This document shows, piece by piece, positions 16,837 through 25,119 of a stretch of 36,522 bases of DNA. The notes under the pieces are model-generated. The model was not told the DNA's origin, made no database searches, and worked only from the letters and a program-made list of their open reading frames with translations. The DNA is from an uncultured Aquitalea sp. (GTDB lineage Bacteria > Pseudomonadota > Gammaproteobacteria > Burkholderiales > Chromobacteriaceae): NCBI RefSeq assembly GCF_945957525.1, contig NZ_CAMFLA010000029.1:1-36522 (forward strand), written 5' to 3'. Numbering within the stretch: position 1 is the first letter of the stretch; the number at the start of each line of letters is the position of its first letter. Both the position numbers and the translations under genes were made by a program.

Positions 16837-17378
16837 GGCGTCACCCCCAGCACCTTTTTCGCTGCAGCCCACAGCGCACGGCGTTCTGCGCGGCCATTCT
16901 GACCACCGTTGATGCGCTGGGTTATGGCGTCAAATGCCCCTTTGTCTGCCAGCGCATTTAGGTTTTCGTTCGACCAGAACCACGCCGCAGAACGGCAGGC
17001 ATTCAGCGGCAGCTCCAGCAGCTCAGGGTGCGCGATCAGATCCAGTTGCAACGCGAAACCACACAACTGGTAGTTGCGCTGGCCGGTAATCTGGATCAGG
17101 CCACGCCCTTTGTAGCGCTGGCCATCGCCATCCGCCTCCGGTGTATTGCCCAGCCGCAAGGCCTTGGCGCCCGTGTCGTAGGCTTCGCCGCTGGCCAACT
17201 CGCGCACGTAGCGCAGCTGGCCTGACTCGTGGCCGATCTGCGCCAGGAAGGCCGCCTGCTGCGCCGGCGTGCTGATGCCAAACTCCGCCATGGCAGCATT
17301 GAGCGGGCCAACAAAAAGGCCCGCACGTTGGCGGGCCTGAGGCATGATCTGTACAAGCTGCGTTTCAGTGAGCGCCAT
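16833..17378 (-). CDS. Phage endolysin, glycoside hydrolase family 19
   Basis: This 181-residue lysozyme/chitinase-like domain cleaves peptidoglycan during lysis. The QAAFLAQIGHESGQ stretch (about 38-51) carries the catalytic-region glutamate (HE), and GRGLIQITGQRNYQ (about 92-105) is the conserved GH19 block. There is no signal peptide, so it depends on a holin for release. An AAAGGAGACGC ribosome site precedes the ATG. It overlaps the holin-like gene upstream by 14 bp and the spanin gene downstream by 4 bp. Confidence 0.9.
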   Translation of the reverse strand: MALTETQLVQIMPQARQRAGLFVGPLNAAMAEFGISTPAQQAAFLAQIGHESGQLRYVRELASGEAYDTGAKALRLGNTPEADGDGQRYKGRGLIQITGQRNYQLCGFALQLDLIAHPELLELPLNACRSAAWFWSNENLNALADKGAFDAITQRINGGQNGRAERRALWAAAKKVLGVTP

Positions 17379-17685
17379 GGCGCGTCTCCTTTCGTCTATT
17401 TATCCCGTCCCACGCCGGCGGCGGCTTCGGCGTCCAGAAGATGGCGCTGACATTGCCGCGTGTTACCCACACCGCCACGCACAGCACCGAGTTGATCACC
17501 AGCGTTTCCATGCCTACCGGAATAGGGCGGCCAAACACCGCCTGGATCACCACCCAGCCAGTAGCCACCACCAGCACATACGCCAGCCAGGCCATCACCG
17601 GTTTGTGGCGCGCTCCGTCGCGCCGATAGAACAACAGGCGCAGGCAGATGGTGGCGCAGACAAGAGCATTAAGCATCGCGACCAT
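17365..17685 (-). CDS. Phage holin, putative 3TM (PF05449-like)
   Basis: The product has 106 residues with three hydrophobic helices (about 2-18, 28-50 and 58-76) and a charged C-terminal tail (NRRKETRHGAH). Size, topology and position immediately before the endolysin fit the 3TM phage holin family. GGGAG lies a suitable distance before the ATG at 17685. It overlaps the preceding holin-like gene by 17 bp. Confidence 0.75.
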   Translation of the reverse strand: MVAMLNALVCATICLRLLFYRRDGARHKPVMAWLAYVLVVATGWVVIQAVFGRPIPVGMETLVINSVLCVAVWVTRGNVSAIFWTPKPPPAWDGINRRKETRHGAH

Positions 17686-18046
17686 TTCCCACTCCCTTGA
17701 TCAGCGCTTCCGGATCTTGCGCGCGACGGATGGCCCACTGCAGCCCACGTACTGCCACCGCGGCAGAGACTAGCGCGCCGGCCGCGTCAGGCACCTCCAC
17801 CGCCTGCGGCAACAGTGAATCAATCACACCGGCCACCATGTGGGCGCACAGCACACCCACCAAAATGGAGATCAGCAGATAGACGGCGCGCTCCGCCCAG
17901 CCCATCTCGCGCGCCGACAGCACAAACACCACACCACCGGCAAAAGCCCCGAACAACACCGCCGCATTGATACCCGGCAGCAAACTTGCCACCCCCAGTA
18001 CTCCCGTCATTACGGCAGCACCGCCCGACGAAACCGGCTCACTCAT
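17669..18046 (-). CDS. Putative phage holin, second
   Basis: From the ATG at 18046 (behind GGAAGGG) the product has 125 residues: MSEPVSSGGAAVMTGVLGVA, then two or three hydrophobic helices and a basic C-terminus. The N-terminal SEPVSSGGAA and helix pattern resemble the Phage_holin_8-like group. Paired holin or antiholin genes are common in such lysis modules. It is the first surviving complete gene of the prophage remnant. Confidence 0.7.
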   Translation of the reverse strand: MSEPVSSGGAAVMTGVLGVASLLPGINAAVLFGAFAGGVVFVLSAREMGWAERAVYLLISILVGVLCAHMVAGVIDSLLPQAVEVPDAAGALVSAAVAVRGLQWAIRRAQDPEALIKGVGNGRDA

Positions 18047-18105
18047 TATCATCCCTTCCCAAAAATTAACGCCCCTTGCAGAGCTTGGCACGCTTACCTG
18101 ATCAG

Positions 18106-18300
18106 CTATTTGCCTCCATGAATCACAAGGCTGATCGTGTCATAGTCCTCAAGGCTGGTTGTTCCACCCGGCCCCGTCACAACCTCAACATACTGCGCCG
18201 TCAAGCCGCCGCCTCTCGGTCTGAGAATGCCATTAGCGTCCGTTGCGTTAGCTCGTGTTGGCGATCCAGTGACGACATAGCCTGAATCGCCCCTCGTTTG
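18106..18300 (-). pseudogene. Truncated C-terminus of a phage tail-like protein
   Basis: The minus-strand frame from 18300 to the TAG at 18106 reads 64 residues, including DSGYVVTGSPTRANATDANG and then GGGLTAQYVEVV..., ending LVIHGGK. It has no usable start codon and an in-frame TAG just upstream (18303-18301). It looks like the tail end of a larger phage structural gene, possibly fibre or tail-tip, left when the prophage was truncated. It lies directly before the lysis genes, the usual position of tail genes. The family is uncertain. Confidence 0.5.
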
Positions 18301-18587
18301 CTAGATAGATTCATGGCCGCTTTCAACAGGAAAGCAGCCACCTTTCTTGGATGTGTCCGGAACTCTGTGTAAATCAACCGTTCCCCGCGTACCTGTCGAA
18401 AGGCCGCTTAGGCCGAACTGCTGCCGACCAGGCTGACGCACTGCCAGTTGGCTGGCTGTCATGGACTTTCGACAGGCGAGTGAGAAACGGGTGGTTTGCA
18501 AAGAATTCCGGATACGCTCGGTTCTACATTTTTGCATGCCTGATGGGAGGACGTGCGGGGCGAGAAATGGGCCGAAATCACCCCAAA

Positions 18588-18628
18588 ATTTGGGGCGTAT
18601 TTGGGGCAGATTTGGGGCAATTTGGGGC
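18588..18628 (+). repeat. Phased ATTTGGGGC repeats, right arm
   Basis: ATTTGGGGC occurs four times, starting at 18588, 18599, 18610 and 18620. Steps of 11, 11 and 10 bp place all copies on one face of the helix. The same unit lies inside the left end of the island. I infer arm-type binding sites of the element's integrase. Confidence 0.55.
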
Positions 18629-18667
18629 ACGTAAATCCGTGTTGATCCGTGTTAGTCCCAAAAACAA

Positions 18668-18728
18668 AACCGCCCGAAACCCGCGCCAGGCTTAGGTTTT
18701 AGCCGGATTGGCGCGAAATAGGGCGGTT
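18668..18728 (-). terminator. Terminator-like hairpin after tRNA-Ser
   Basis: On the minus strand AACCGCCC (18728-18721) pairs with GGGCGGTT (18675-18668), with an inner GCGCCA/TGGCGC pair, followed by TTTGTTTTTGG. It lies 7 bp beyond the mature 3' end of tRNA-Ser and probably ends its transcript. Confidence 0.65.
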
Positions 18729-18734
18729 CAGAAA

Positions 18735-18759
18735 TGGCGGAAGCGGTGAGATTCGAACT
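18735..18759 (-). repeat. att site, right copy within tRNA-Ser
   Basis: This is the perfect partner of the 25-bp direct repeat at 275-299. Because this copy keeps the tRNA whole, the element lies on its left side. Confidence 0.85.
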
Positions 18760-18822
18760 CACGGACGATTGCTCGTCGGCTGTTTTCAAGACAGCTGGGT
18801 TAAACCACTCCCCCACGCTTCC
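18735..18822 (-). tRNA. tRNA-Ser (anticodon UGA)
   Basis: The 88-nt gene folds as a class II tRNA: acceptor stem GGAAGCG/CGCTTCC, discriminator G with encoded CCA, anticodon loop CTTGAAA giving UGA, a long variable arm (CGACGAGCAATCGTCCG-like) and the T-loop TTCGAAT. Its last 25 bp are duplicated at 275-299, so it is the integration target of the island to its left. Confidence 0.95.
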
Positions 18823-18823
18823 G

Positions 18824-18847
18824 TAAAAGAGGCGCTATTCTAGCGCC
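18824..18847 (-). terminator. Terminator of recN
   Basis: GGCGCT/AGCGCC (18847-18842 and 18836-18831) with a 5-nt loop is followed on the minus strand by TCTTTTA. It separates recN from the tRNA gene. Confidence 0.7.
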
Positions 18848-18868
18848 TGCGGCGGTTTATGGCTAGTG

Positions 18869-20533
18869 TCAGGCGTCGTTTGTGGCCAGCATTTCCGCCG
18901 CGTGTTCTCGGGTGGTTTGGGTCAGTTCGGCGCCGCCGAGCATGCGGGCGATTTCCAGCACGCGCTCTTCATGCGGCAGCGGCTGGATGCGGCTGCGCAC
19001 CTTGCCTTGCTGTTCCTGTTTGCTGACCAGCCAGTGTTGCTGGCCGCAGGAGGCTACTTGCGGCAGGTGGGTGATGCACAGCACCTGGTAGCGTTTGCCC
19101 AGTTGCCGCAGCAGATGGCCGATGACTTCCGCCACGCGACCGCCGATGCCTACGTCCACTTCGTCAAAGATCAGCGTGGGCACGCTGGCTACCTGGCTGA
19201 TGACCACTTGCATGGCGAGGCTGATTCGGGAGAGTTCGCCGCCGGAGGCTACTTTGGCCAGAGGGCGCAGGCTGGTGCCTGCGTTGGCGGCCACCAGGTA
19301 TTCGATGGATTCCAGGCCGTGCGCGCCGGGTTCTGCCAGTGCCGCCAGTTCGATGGCGAAGCGCGCGCCGCCCATGGCCAAGCGTTGCATTTCTTCGGTG
19401 ATGCGCGAGGACAGTTCGCTGGCGGCCTGGCGCCGTTTGCCGGACAGCCCTTCGGCCAACGTACGGTAGCGGGACAGGCTGGCAGCCTCGGCCAAGGCCA
19501 GCGCTTCGCCATCGGTAGAGGCCTCCAGTGCGGCCAGTTGTTGCTGCCAGTCTTCCAGCTTGGCCGGCAGTTCCTGCGGCTGTACGCGATACTTGCGTGC
19601 CATGCTCATCAGTGTGTCGATGCGGCCTTCCACTTCCGCCAGTTGGCTTGGGTCTTCATCGATGTCGCTGGCGTAGTCGCGCAGGCTGTACACCACTTCG
19701 CGCAGCTCTGCGTCTACCGAGTCCAGCAGGGCGAGGGTGTCCGCCAGTCGAGGATCGACGCCTGCCAGTTTGCCGATGCGGCTTTGCACCTGGCTGAGCA
19801 TGGTCAGGCAGTTGCCTTCCATTTCCGACAGTGATTCCACGGCAAATTGCGCGGTCTGCATCAGCTCGGCGGCGTTGGCGAGGCGGGAGTGGCTCTGGTT
19901 GAGCGCGGTCCATTCGTCCGGTAGCAGACGCAGCTCGGTTAGTTCGTTGATCTGCCAGGTAAGGCGCTCGCGTTCCACTTCCGATTCGCGCGACAGCCGA
20001 TCGGCCTCGCTGCGCGCTTTGCGCGCCGCTTGCCAGTCTTGCCAGGCCTGATGGGTTTCCTGCGCCAGCGATTGGCTGCCGGCGTAGGCGTCCAGCAGTC
20101 CCCGTTGGGTTTCTGGTTTGACCAGCGACTGGTGTGCGTGCTGGCCGTGGATGTCTACCAGAAATTCGCCCAGTTGTTTGAGCTGGCCCAGCGTGGCGGC
20201 CTGGCCGTTGATGAAGCTGCGCGAGCGGCCGGATTTGTCGATCAGGCGGCGCACCAGCACCAGGTCGTCGTCGCCGGTGAGGGCATTGTCGGCCAGCCAG
20301 GCACCGATTTCCGGGCGCAGCCGGGTGTCGAATTCGGCGGTAATCTCGGCTTTTTCTGCGCCTTCGCGCACCAGTGATCCTTCCGCCCGGTCGCCCAGCA
20401 ACAGGCTCAGGGCGTCCAGCATGATGGATTTGCCGGCGCCGGTTTCACCGGTCAGGACGGTGAAGCCGGGCGCGAACTCCAGATTAATGCTGTCGACGAT
20501 GACGAAATCTTTGACGGTAAGCGTAAGCAGCAT
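18869..20533 (-). CDS. recN: DNA repair protein RecN
   Basis: This SMC-like ATPase of 554 residues, the family's normal size, acts at double-strand breaks. Walker A is GETGAGKS (about 29-36), the middle is coiled coil (about 150-370), and the C-terminal half has the signature SGGELSR and Walker B TLIFDEVDVGIGG. The start ATG opens MLLTLTVKDFVIVDSINLEF, as in other RecN proteins. It follows nadK by 9 bp on the minus strand, a pair commonly linked in proteobacteria. It lies outside the island. Confidence 0.97.
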   Translation of the reverse strand: MLLTLTVKDFVIVDSINLEFAPGFTVLTGETGAGKSIMLDALSLLLGDRAEGSLVREGAEKAEITAEFDTRLRPEIGAWLADNALTGDDDLVLVRRLIDKSGRSRSFINGQAATLGQLKQLGEFLVDIHGQHAHQSLVKPETQRGLLDAYAGSQSLAQETHQAWQDWQAARKARSEADRLSRESEVERERLTWQINELTELRLLPDEWTALNQSHSRLANAAELMQTAQFAVESLSEMEGNCLTMLSQVQSRIGKLAGVDPRLADTLALLDSVDAELREVVYSLRDYASDIDEDPSQLAEVEGRIDTLMSMARKYRVQPQELPAKLEDWQQQLAALEASTDGEALALAEAASLSRYRTLAEGLSGKRRQAASELSSRITEEMQRLAMGGARFAIELAALAEPGAHGLESIEYLVAANAGTSLRPLAKVASGGELSRISLAMQVVISQVASVPTLIFDEVDVGIGGRVAEVIGHLLRQLGKRYQVLCITHLPQVASCGQQHWLVSKQEQQGKVRSRIQPLPHEERVLEIARMLGGAELTQTTREHAAEMLATNDA

Positions 20534-20542
20534 GATGGCGTG

Positions 20543-21418
20543 TCAGAGCAGGCGCTCGCCCCAGTGAAGCTTGTGGCGCAGCATGTCGTAATAGTTGTAG
20601 CCGGTGGGGTGCAGGATGCGCAGCGGGTTGCGATAGCGGCGGATGAGGATGCGGTCCATCTCCATCAGGTCGCAATGCGACTGGCCGTCAAAATGCACGC
20701 GCGCGTCCAGGCCGCGGGTGAGCATGAATTCCACTTCGCAGGAGTCGTTCACTGCGATGGGGCGGTTGCTCAGCGATTGCGGGCAAATCGGCACCAGGGC
20801 GATGGCCTGCAGGGTGGGGTGCAGGATGGGGCCGCCGGCGGCGAGCGAATACGCAGTGGAGCCGGTTGGGGTGGAGACGATCAGGCCGTCCGAGCGCTGG
20901 CTGTAGACAAACTGGTTGTCGATGAAGATTTCGAATTCGATCATCGAGCCTACCGCGCCGCGGCTGAACACCACATCGTTGAAGGCCAGCGCCTTGGCCA
21001 CTTCGGCATCTTCGCGAATCACCGTGGCTTGCAGCAGGATGCGGTTTTCCGGCACGAAATTGCCGGCGAGGATGGCGTCCACCGCTTCCAGCATTTCGTG
21101 GCGTGGGATGTCGGTCATGAAGCCCAGCCGGCCCTGGTTGATGCCTACCAGCGGTACGCGGTAGGGCGCCAGCACACGGGCGATGGACAGCATGGTGCCG
21201 TCGCCGCCCAGCACAATGGCGAGGTCGGCCAGCTTGCCCATGTCCTCGCGGGCGATCAGCGCGTGCGGGCCGGCTTCGCTCTCGGTGGCGCTTTCGCGGT
21301 CGATGAGCACATTGACGCCGGCATCGGCCAGATGGTCGGCCAGGATGCGCAGGGAGGCCACGATTTGCGGCTTGCTGTGTCTTGCCACCAGGCAGACGTG
21401 TTTGAACAGTCGTTCCAT
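20543..21418 (-). CDS. nadK: NAD kinase
   Basis: The enzyme phosphorylates NAD+ to NADP+ in the cytoplasm. The 291-residue product shows the GGDGTML motif (about 71-77), the NDVVFSRG block, and the TPTGSTAYSLAAGGP motif (about 180-194), all diagnostic of the ATP-NAD kinase family. It is probably cotranscribed with recN, which starts 9 bp downstream. Confidence 0.97.
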   Translation of the reverse strand: MERLFKHVCLVARHSKPQIVASLRILADHLADAGVNVLIDRESATESEAGPHALIAREDMGKLADLAIVLGGDGTMLSIARVLAPYRVPLVGINQGRLGFMTDIPRHEMLEAVDAILAGNFVPENRILLQATVIREDAEVAKALAFNDVVFSRGAVGSMIEFEIFIDNQFVYSQRSDGLIVSTPTGSTAYSLAAGGPILHPTLQAIALVPICPQSLSNRPIAVNDSCEVEFMLTRGLDARVHFDGQSHCDLMEMDRILIRRYRNPLRILHPTGYNYYDMLRHKLHWGERLL

Positions 21419-21428
21419 GCGCGGGATT

Positions 21429-22100
21429 TTACTGCTTCGGGCTGGTTTCGTTCAAAAAAGACTCGTCTTCTACGCGTTTTTTGCCGGTGGCTTCCAGCGC
21501 TTTGAGGTAGAAACGGATCAGGTCGGCCAGCGAATCCACGCCCAGCTTGCTGAACAGGTTGGCGCGGTGGACTTCGATGGTGCGCGGCGACAGGTCCAGC
21601 TGGCGGGCGATTTCCTTGCTGGAGAGGCCGTCGGCCACCAGTTCCAGCACTTCGCGCTCGCGGCCGCTGATGCGGGCCAACTGGTTCATCACTTCCTGGG
21701 TTTCCTCATCCTGCTGCTGTTGCTGGATGCTCATGCGGATGCCCTTGCGCAGGCTGTCGATCAGTCGGTTCTGGTCGATGGGCTTGGTGAGGAAGTCGAT
21801 GGCGCCGGACTGGAAGGCGCGGCGGCATTGTTCGATGTCGCCATGGCCGGTGATGAAGACGATGGGCACGGTCACACCGCGCTCCACCAGTTTTTCCTGC
21901 AGGGCGAGGCCGGTGATTTGCGGCATGCGGATATCCAGCACCAGGCAGCCGATTTCGCCCTCAGTGTAGCTATCGAGAAATTCCATCGCGCTGCCGTAGG
22001 TCACGGTGCGCATGCCTTGCGCCATGATGAGCAGGGCCAGCGAATCGCGCACGGCCGGGTCGTCGTCCACGATGAAGACGGTAGGGGTCATGTATTTCAT
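21429..22100 (-). CDS. FixJ/NarL-type response regulator
   Basis: The product has 223 residues from the ATG at 22100, which shares a base with the stop of the sensor kinase gene (TGATG), so the pair is coupled. The receiver domain carries acidic VDDD (11-14), the phospho-acceptor Asp56 in LVLDIRMP, and Lys in LTKPID. The C-terminal LuxR-type HTH includes SGREREVLELVADGLSSKEI (about 155-174). The LDIRMP and TKP features and the order kinase-regulator are of the FixLJ/TtrSR/DctRS-like class. A longer upstream in-frame reading is not needed. Confidence 0.9.
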   Translation of the reverse strand: MKYMTPTVFIVDDDPAVRDSLALLIMAQGMRTVTYGSAMEFLDSYTEGEIGCLVLDIRMPQITGLALQEKLVERGVTVPIVFITGHGDIEQCRRAFQSGAIDFLTKPIDQNRLIDSLRKGIRMSIQQQQQDEETQEVMNQLARISGREREVLELVADGLSSKEIARQLDLSPRTIEVHRANLFSKLGVDSLADLIRFYLKALEATGKKRVEDESFLNETSPKQ

Positions 22101-24355
22101 CAGGCGTATTCTCCTGCCCGCTCTATGGCGGTTGTCTGATTGAGGGTTGGCAGTTCCACGGTGAACTCGGCGCCGCCGGACGGCTTGTTGGCCACGCGCA
22201 GGCTGCCGCCCATGTTTTCCACGGCTGTCTGGCAAATGGCCAGGCCCAGCCCCATGCCGCTCTGCTTGGTGCTGAAGAACGGTTCGAAGATTTTTTCCGT
22301 CAGGCCGGGCGCAATGCCCGGGCCGTTGTCGCCCACGGTGATGGTGACGCAATCGCCGTTCTGCTGGGTAGCCACGTACAGGCGGCCCCAGGGGCGGACG
22401 TCGGCCAGCGCGTCGATGGCGTTGCGCAGCAGGTTGATCACCACTTGCTCCAGCTGGATGGTATCAGCCATCACCGGCGGCAGGTTGAGCGTTAGCGATT
22501 GTTCCAGATGGATGTCGTGCTGGGAAAGTTCGTATTCCAGCAGGGAGAGGGCATGGCTGGCAACCTGATTGATATCCAGCTCGGCCGGGTGCTGCTCGCG
22601 GCGGATGATGAATTCGCGCATGCGGCGTATCACCAGGCCCGCCCGCGCGGCCTGCAGCACAGCGGCGTCCAGCGTCTTGTTCACCATGTCCATGTCCGGC
22701 CGCTCGTCGCTCAGCATGCTTTGCGTGGCCTGGCAGTAGCTCATGATGGCGGTCAGCGGCTGGTTGATTTCATGGGCGATGCCGGAGGCCATTTCGCCCA
22801 TGGCGTTGATGCGCGCGACTCGAGCCATTTCGTCTTCGTGCCGGCGCAGCCGTTGTTCGCTGGCTTCCAGCGCGGCCACCATGCGCTGCCGGCGCGGCGC
22901 GGTGTCGCGGAAGGTGAGCACGGCGCCGATCAGCGCGCCGTCGCGGCTGAACAGCGGGGAGACGCCGCCCTCCACCAGCAGCCTCTCGCCGGAGGGGCGG
23001 ATCAGATAACTGCTGTCCGGCAGCAGCCGGCTTTCCTTGCATTGCAGCGCAGCCAGCAAAGGGTCGGCTTGCTTGCCGGCGCGGAACTCGCCGCACAGCC
23101 GCACCAGTTTGTGTACCGGCTGGCCGATGGCGGCCTCGTTGCGCAGCCCCAGCAACAGACGGGCCGAAGGGTTGAGGTACTCCACCGTCAGCGAGGTATC
23201 AAAAGTGAGCACGGCGTCGGTGATGGCTTGCAAGGTGACATCGGCGTATTCCCGCTCGCGGAACAGTCGGTCGCTGGCGCGGGTTTTTTGCCGTGAACCA
23301 TGCTGGCGCAGCGCGATGATCACCCACAACAAATAGCAGGGCAGCAGGATGGCGATTAGGCCGGCCAGCAGCCTGGCTGGCGGTAAGTCGCTCCAGCGCA
23401 GCGGGCGACTCAGCGCCAGCATGACGGGCAGTTCGGTGCTGAGGTTGGCGCGCAGCACGGGCAGCAGCGAGGCGGCGGGCTGGGTTTGGGATGTTTGCCA
23501 AGCGCGCCAGCGGTCGTCGGCGTCCTGTTGTTGCAGTGCTGGGCCGGGCTGGTTGGGCAAGGCGCTGTTCAGCAGGCGATCCAGATCCAGCGTCAGGGTG
23601 GCAAGACCGCGCGCCTGTTCGCCGCTGACCAAGGGGTTAACCAGCGGACCGGCCTTGTCGTACAGCGGCAGCAGCAGCAATAGTTGGCGATGCCCGTCCG
23701 GTGCGCGGAATACGCCGCTTTGTTGGCGGACGCCTGAGCTGAGGGCGGCGGTGACCGAAGGCGCCAGCACGCTGTCCAGCAGAAGGTCCAGCCCCACCGG
23801 ATTGAAGTCGCCGGCCCCGGGCGCGGGCGCCTGGAAAGTCCAGGGCAGATAACTGCGGCGCGGCGAGGCGGGCAGCCAGGCTTGCGGGTGGTTCCAGTCG
23901 TTGTCCTGAAAATGCCGGTAGTCGCGTACGGGGGCCTTGCCGCCATCCGGTGTCGATAAGGTGGCGGGGGATGGCGTTTGCGGGGTCAGTTTAGGGTGAT
24001 AGCCGATGCCGCGCAGCCAGTTGAAGCGGGATGAGGCGTCTTCGGCAAACGTGTTCAGGCGGGCCAGCGAGCCGGCGTCGCCCGGCCCGGCTATGAGGGC
24101 GGCCGTCCCCAGTAGTTCGTAGGCCTGGCGCAGGTCGCGGCTGATTTCCTGCTCCGTGCGAGCCGCAGATTGGTCGAGCAGCAGCTGTTGCCGCTGGCGG
24201 GCGTCTTCCAGCAACTGCCACAGCAAGAGCGCCGCCAACAGCAAGGCGCCCAGCGTCAGTGCCAGTCTGGCGCGCGCGCTGGTTCGCGCCAGCAATACGC
24301 GATGGCGTTTCAGGGCAGTGAGCGAACGGGAAAGCGGGCCGGTGGACGCGGGCAT
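22100..24355 (-). CDS. Membrane sensor histidine kinase with PAS domain
   Basis: The product has 751 residues. A first membrane helix (about 30-48) and a second (about 328-348) flank a large periplasmic domain whose RFNWLRGIGYHP motif resembles a CHASE sensor. A cytoplasmic PAS domain (about 370-480) precedes the HisKA helix with phospho-acceptor His528 in SGIAHEINQPLTAI, and the HATPase block with VINLLRNAIDAL (N box), GDNGPGIAPG and GMGLGLAI. It pairs with the FixJ-type regulator downstream. The ligand is not evident; small organic acids are typical for CHASE-type FixL/DctS relatives. Confidence 0.9.
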   Translation of the reverse strand: MPASTGPLSRSLTALKRHRVLLARTSARARLALTLGALLLAALLLWQLLEDARQRQQLLLDQSAARTEQEISRDLRQAYELLGTAALIAGPGDAGSLARLNTFAEDASSRFNWLRGIGYHPKLTPQTPSPATLSTPDGGKAPVRDYRHFQDNDWNHPQAWLPASPRRSYLPWTFQAPAPGAGDFNPVGLDLLLDSVLAPSVTAALSSGVRQQSGVFRAPDGHRQLLLLLPLYDKAGPLVNPLVSGEQARGLATLTLDLDRLLNSALPNQPGPALQQQDADDRWRAWQTSQTQPAASLLPVLRANLSTELPVMLALSRPLRWSDLPPARLLAGLIAILLPCYLLWVIIALRQHGSRQKTRASDRLFREREYADVTLQAITDAVLTFDTSLTVEYLNPSARLLLGLRNEAAIGQPVHKLVRLCGEFRAGKQADPLLAALQCKESRLLPDSSYLIRPSGERLLVEGGVSPLFSRDGALIGAVLTFRDTAPRRQRMVAALEASEQRLRRHEDEMARVARINAMGEMASGIAHEINQPLTAIMSYCQATQSMLSDERPDMDMVNKTLDAAVLQAARAGLVIRRMREFIIRREQHPAELDINQVASHALSLLEYELSQHDIHLEQSLTLNLPPVMADTIQLEQVVINLLRNAIDALADVRPWGRLYVATQQNGDCVTITVGDNGPGIAPGLTEKIFEPFFSTKQSGMGLGLAICQTAVENMGGSLRVANKPSGGAEFTVELPTLNQTTAIERAGEYA

Positions 24356-24482
24356 CGGTGGGCTGGCTGGGGTGAAAGTGTGCGCTACTCTAGCAGCCCC
24401 GCGCCGCGCCTGCCAGCATTTCGCCCGCTATGCGTAGGCGGCAGGCTGGCGGCATCTGGTCGTCATGCCGCGCGGGGAGCGT

Positions 24483-25013
24483 TCAGTCGCGCAACAGGCT
24501 GGTAAAGGTTTGGCGGAATTTGCGCAGTTTGGGGGCGATGACGGCCTCGCAATAGGGTTGGCCGGCATTGGCGGCGTAATAGCCTTGATGGTAGCCCTCT
24601 GCCGGATGGAAGGTTTGCGCCTCCTCCAGCCGGGTGACAATGGGTTGGCCGAAGACTTGCTGGCTGTCCAGTTCTCCGATGATGTCGCGCGCCTCCGCCA
24701 GTTGGGCGTCGCTGTGCCAGAACACGGCGGAGCGGTATTGCGTGCCTACGTCGTGCCCCTGTCGGTTGAGGGTGGTGGGATCGTGGGTGGCGAAAAACAC
24801 TTCCAGCAGTTGCCGGTAGCTGATCTGGCTTTCGTCGAATTCGATTTCCACCGCTTCGGCGTGGCCGGTGTTGCCGTTGCAAACACTGCGGTAGTCCGGT
24901 TGCGGCGTGTGGCCGCCAATATAGCCGGAGGTGACGCGCAGCACGCCGCGCAATTGTCTGAAAACAGATTCGGTACACCAGAAACAACCACCGGCGAATG
25001 TGGCGAGCGTCAT
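24483..25013 (-). CDS. msrA: Peptide methionine sulfoxide reductase A
   Basis: MsrA reduces methionine-S-sulfoxide in proteins and free methionine. The 176-residue product opens [18 protein letters not shown], with the catalytic Cys10 in the GCFWC motif, and contains the conserved blocks [14 protein letters not shown] and [18 protein letters not shown]. There is no signal peptide, so it is cytoplasmic, and no MsrB fusion. An AAGGAGAAAACC ribosome site precedes the start. Confidence 0.96.
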   Translation of the reverse strand: MTLATFAGGCFWCTESVFRQLRGVLRVTSGYIGGHTPQPDYRSVCNGNTGHAEAVEIEFDESQISYRQLLEVFFATHDPTTLNRQGHDVGTQYRSAVFWHSDAQLAEARDIIGELDSQQVFGQPIVTRLEEAQTFHPAEGYHQGYYAANAGQPYCEAVIAPKLRKFRQTFTSLLRD

Positions 25014-25119
25014 GGTTTTCTCCTTGTATCAAGACTGCGGTAGACAAGGGACGGACTGTCGTGCGGCAGTGGTCATCATGTCGGGTTGATGTGAATGGGT
25101 CGGCCCGGCGAGGCGTTTC

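Larger units (their letters stand above)
18301..18734. other. Right-end non-coding region of the island
   Basis: These 434 bp hold no convincing gene. They contain the four phased ATTTGGGGC repeats, a doubled ATCCGTGTT (around 18635-18653) and a GC-rich hairpin abutting the tRNA. An integrase gene would be expected here and is absent, so this copy of the element probably cannot excise by itself. Confidence 0.6.

Noticed and set aside
16348-18300. A functional prophage
   Set aside because: No integrase, capsid, terminase or replication genes are present; only the lysis module and a tail-like stub remain.
18588-18628. Short regular repeats as a possible CRISPR array
   Set aside because: The unit is only 9 bp with 1-2 bp gaps and there are no spacers or cas genes; arm-type sites fit better.
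18301-18695. Open frames on both strands in the right-end region
   Set aside because: They translate the ATTTGGGGC repeats and have no family resemblance or ribosome site.
18866-19834. Long plus-strand open frame opposite recN
   Set aside because: It is Gln/Ala/His-rich with no family resemblance and lies fully antisense to the well-supported recN; GC-rich codon bias opens such frames.
20540-22139. Long plus-strand open frames opposite nadK and the response regulator
   Set aside because: They are antisense to genes with clear motifs, have low-complexity composition and no ribosome sites of note.
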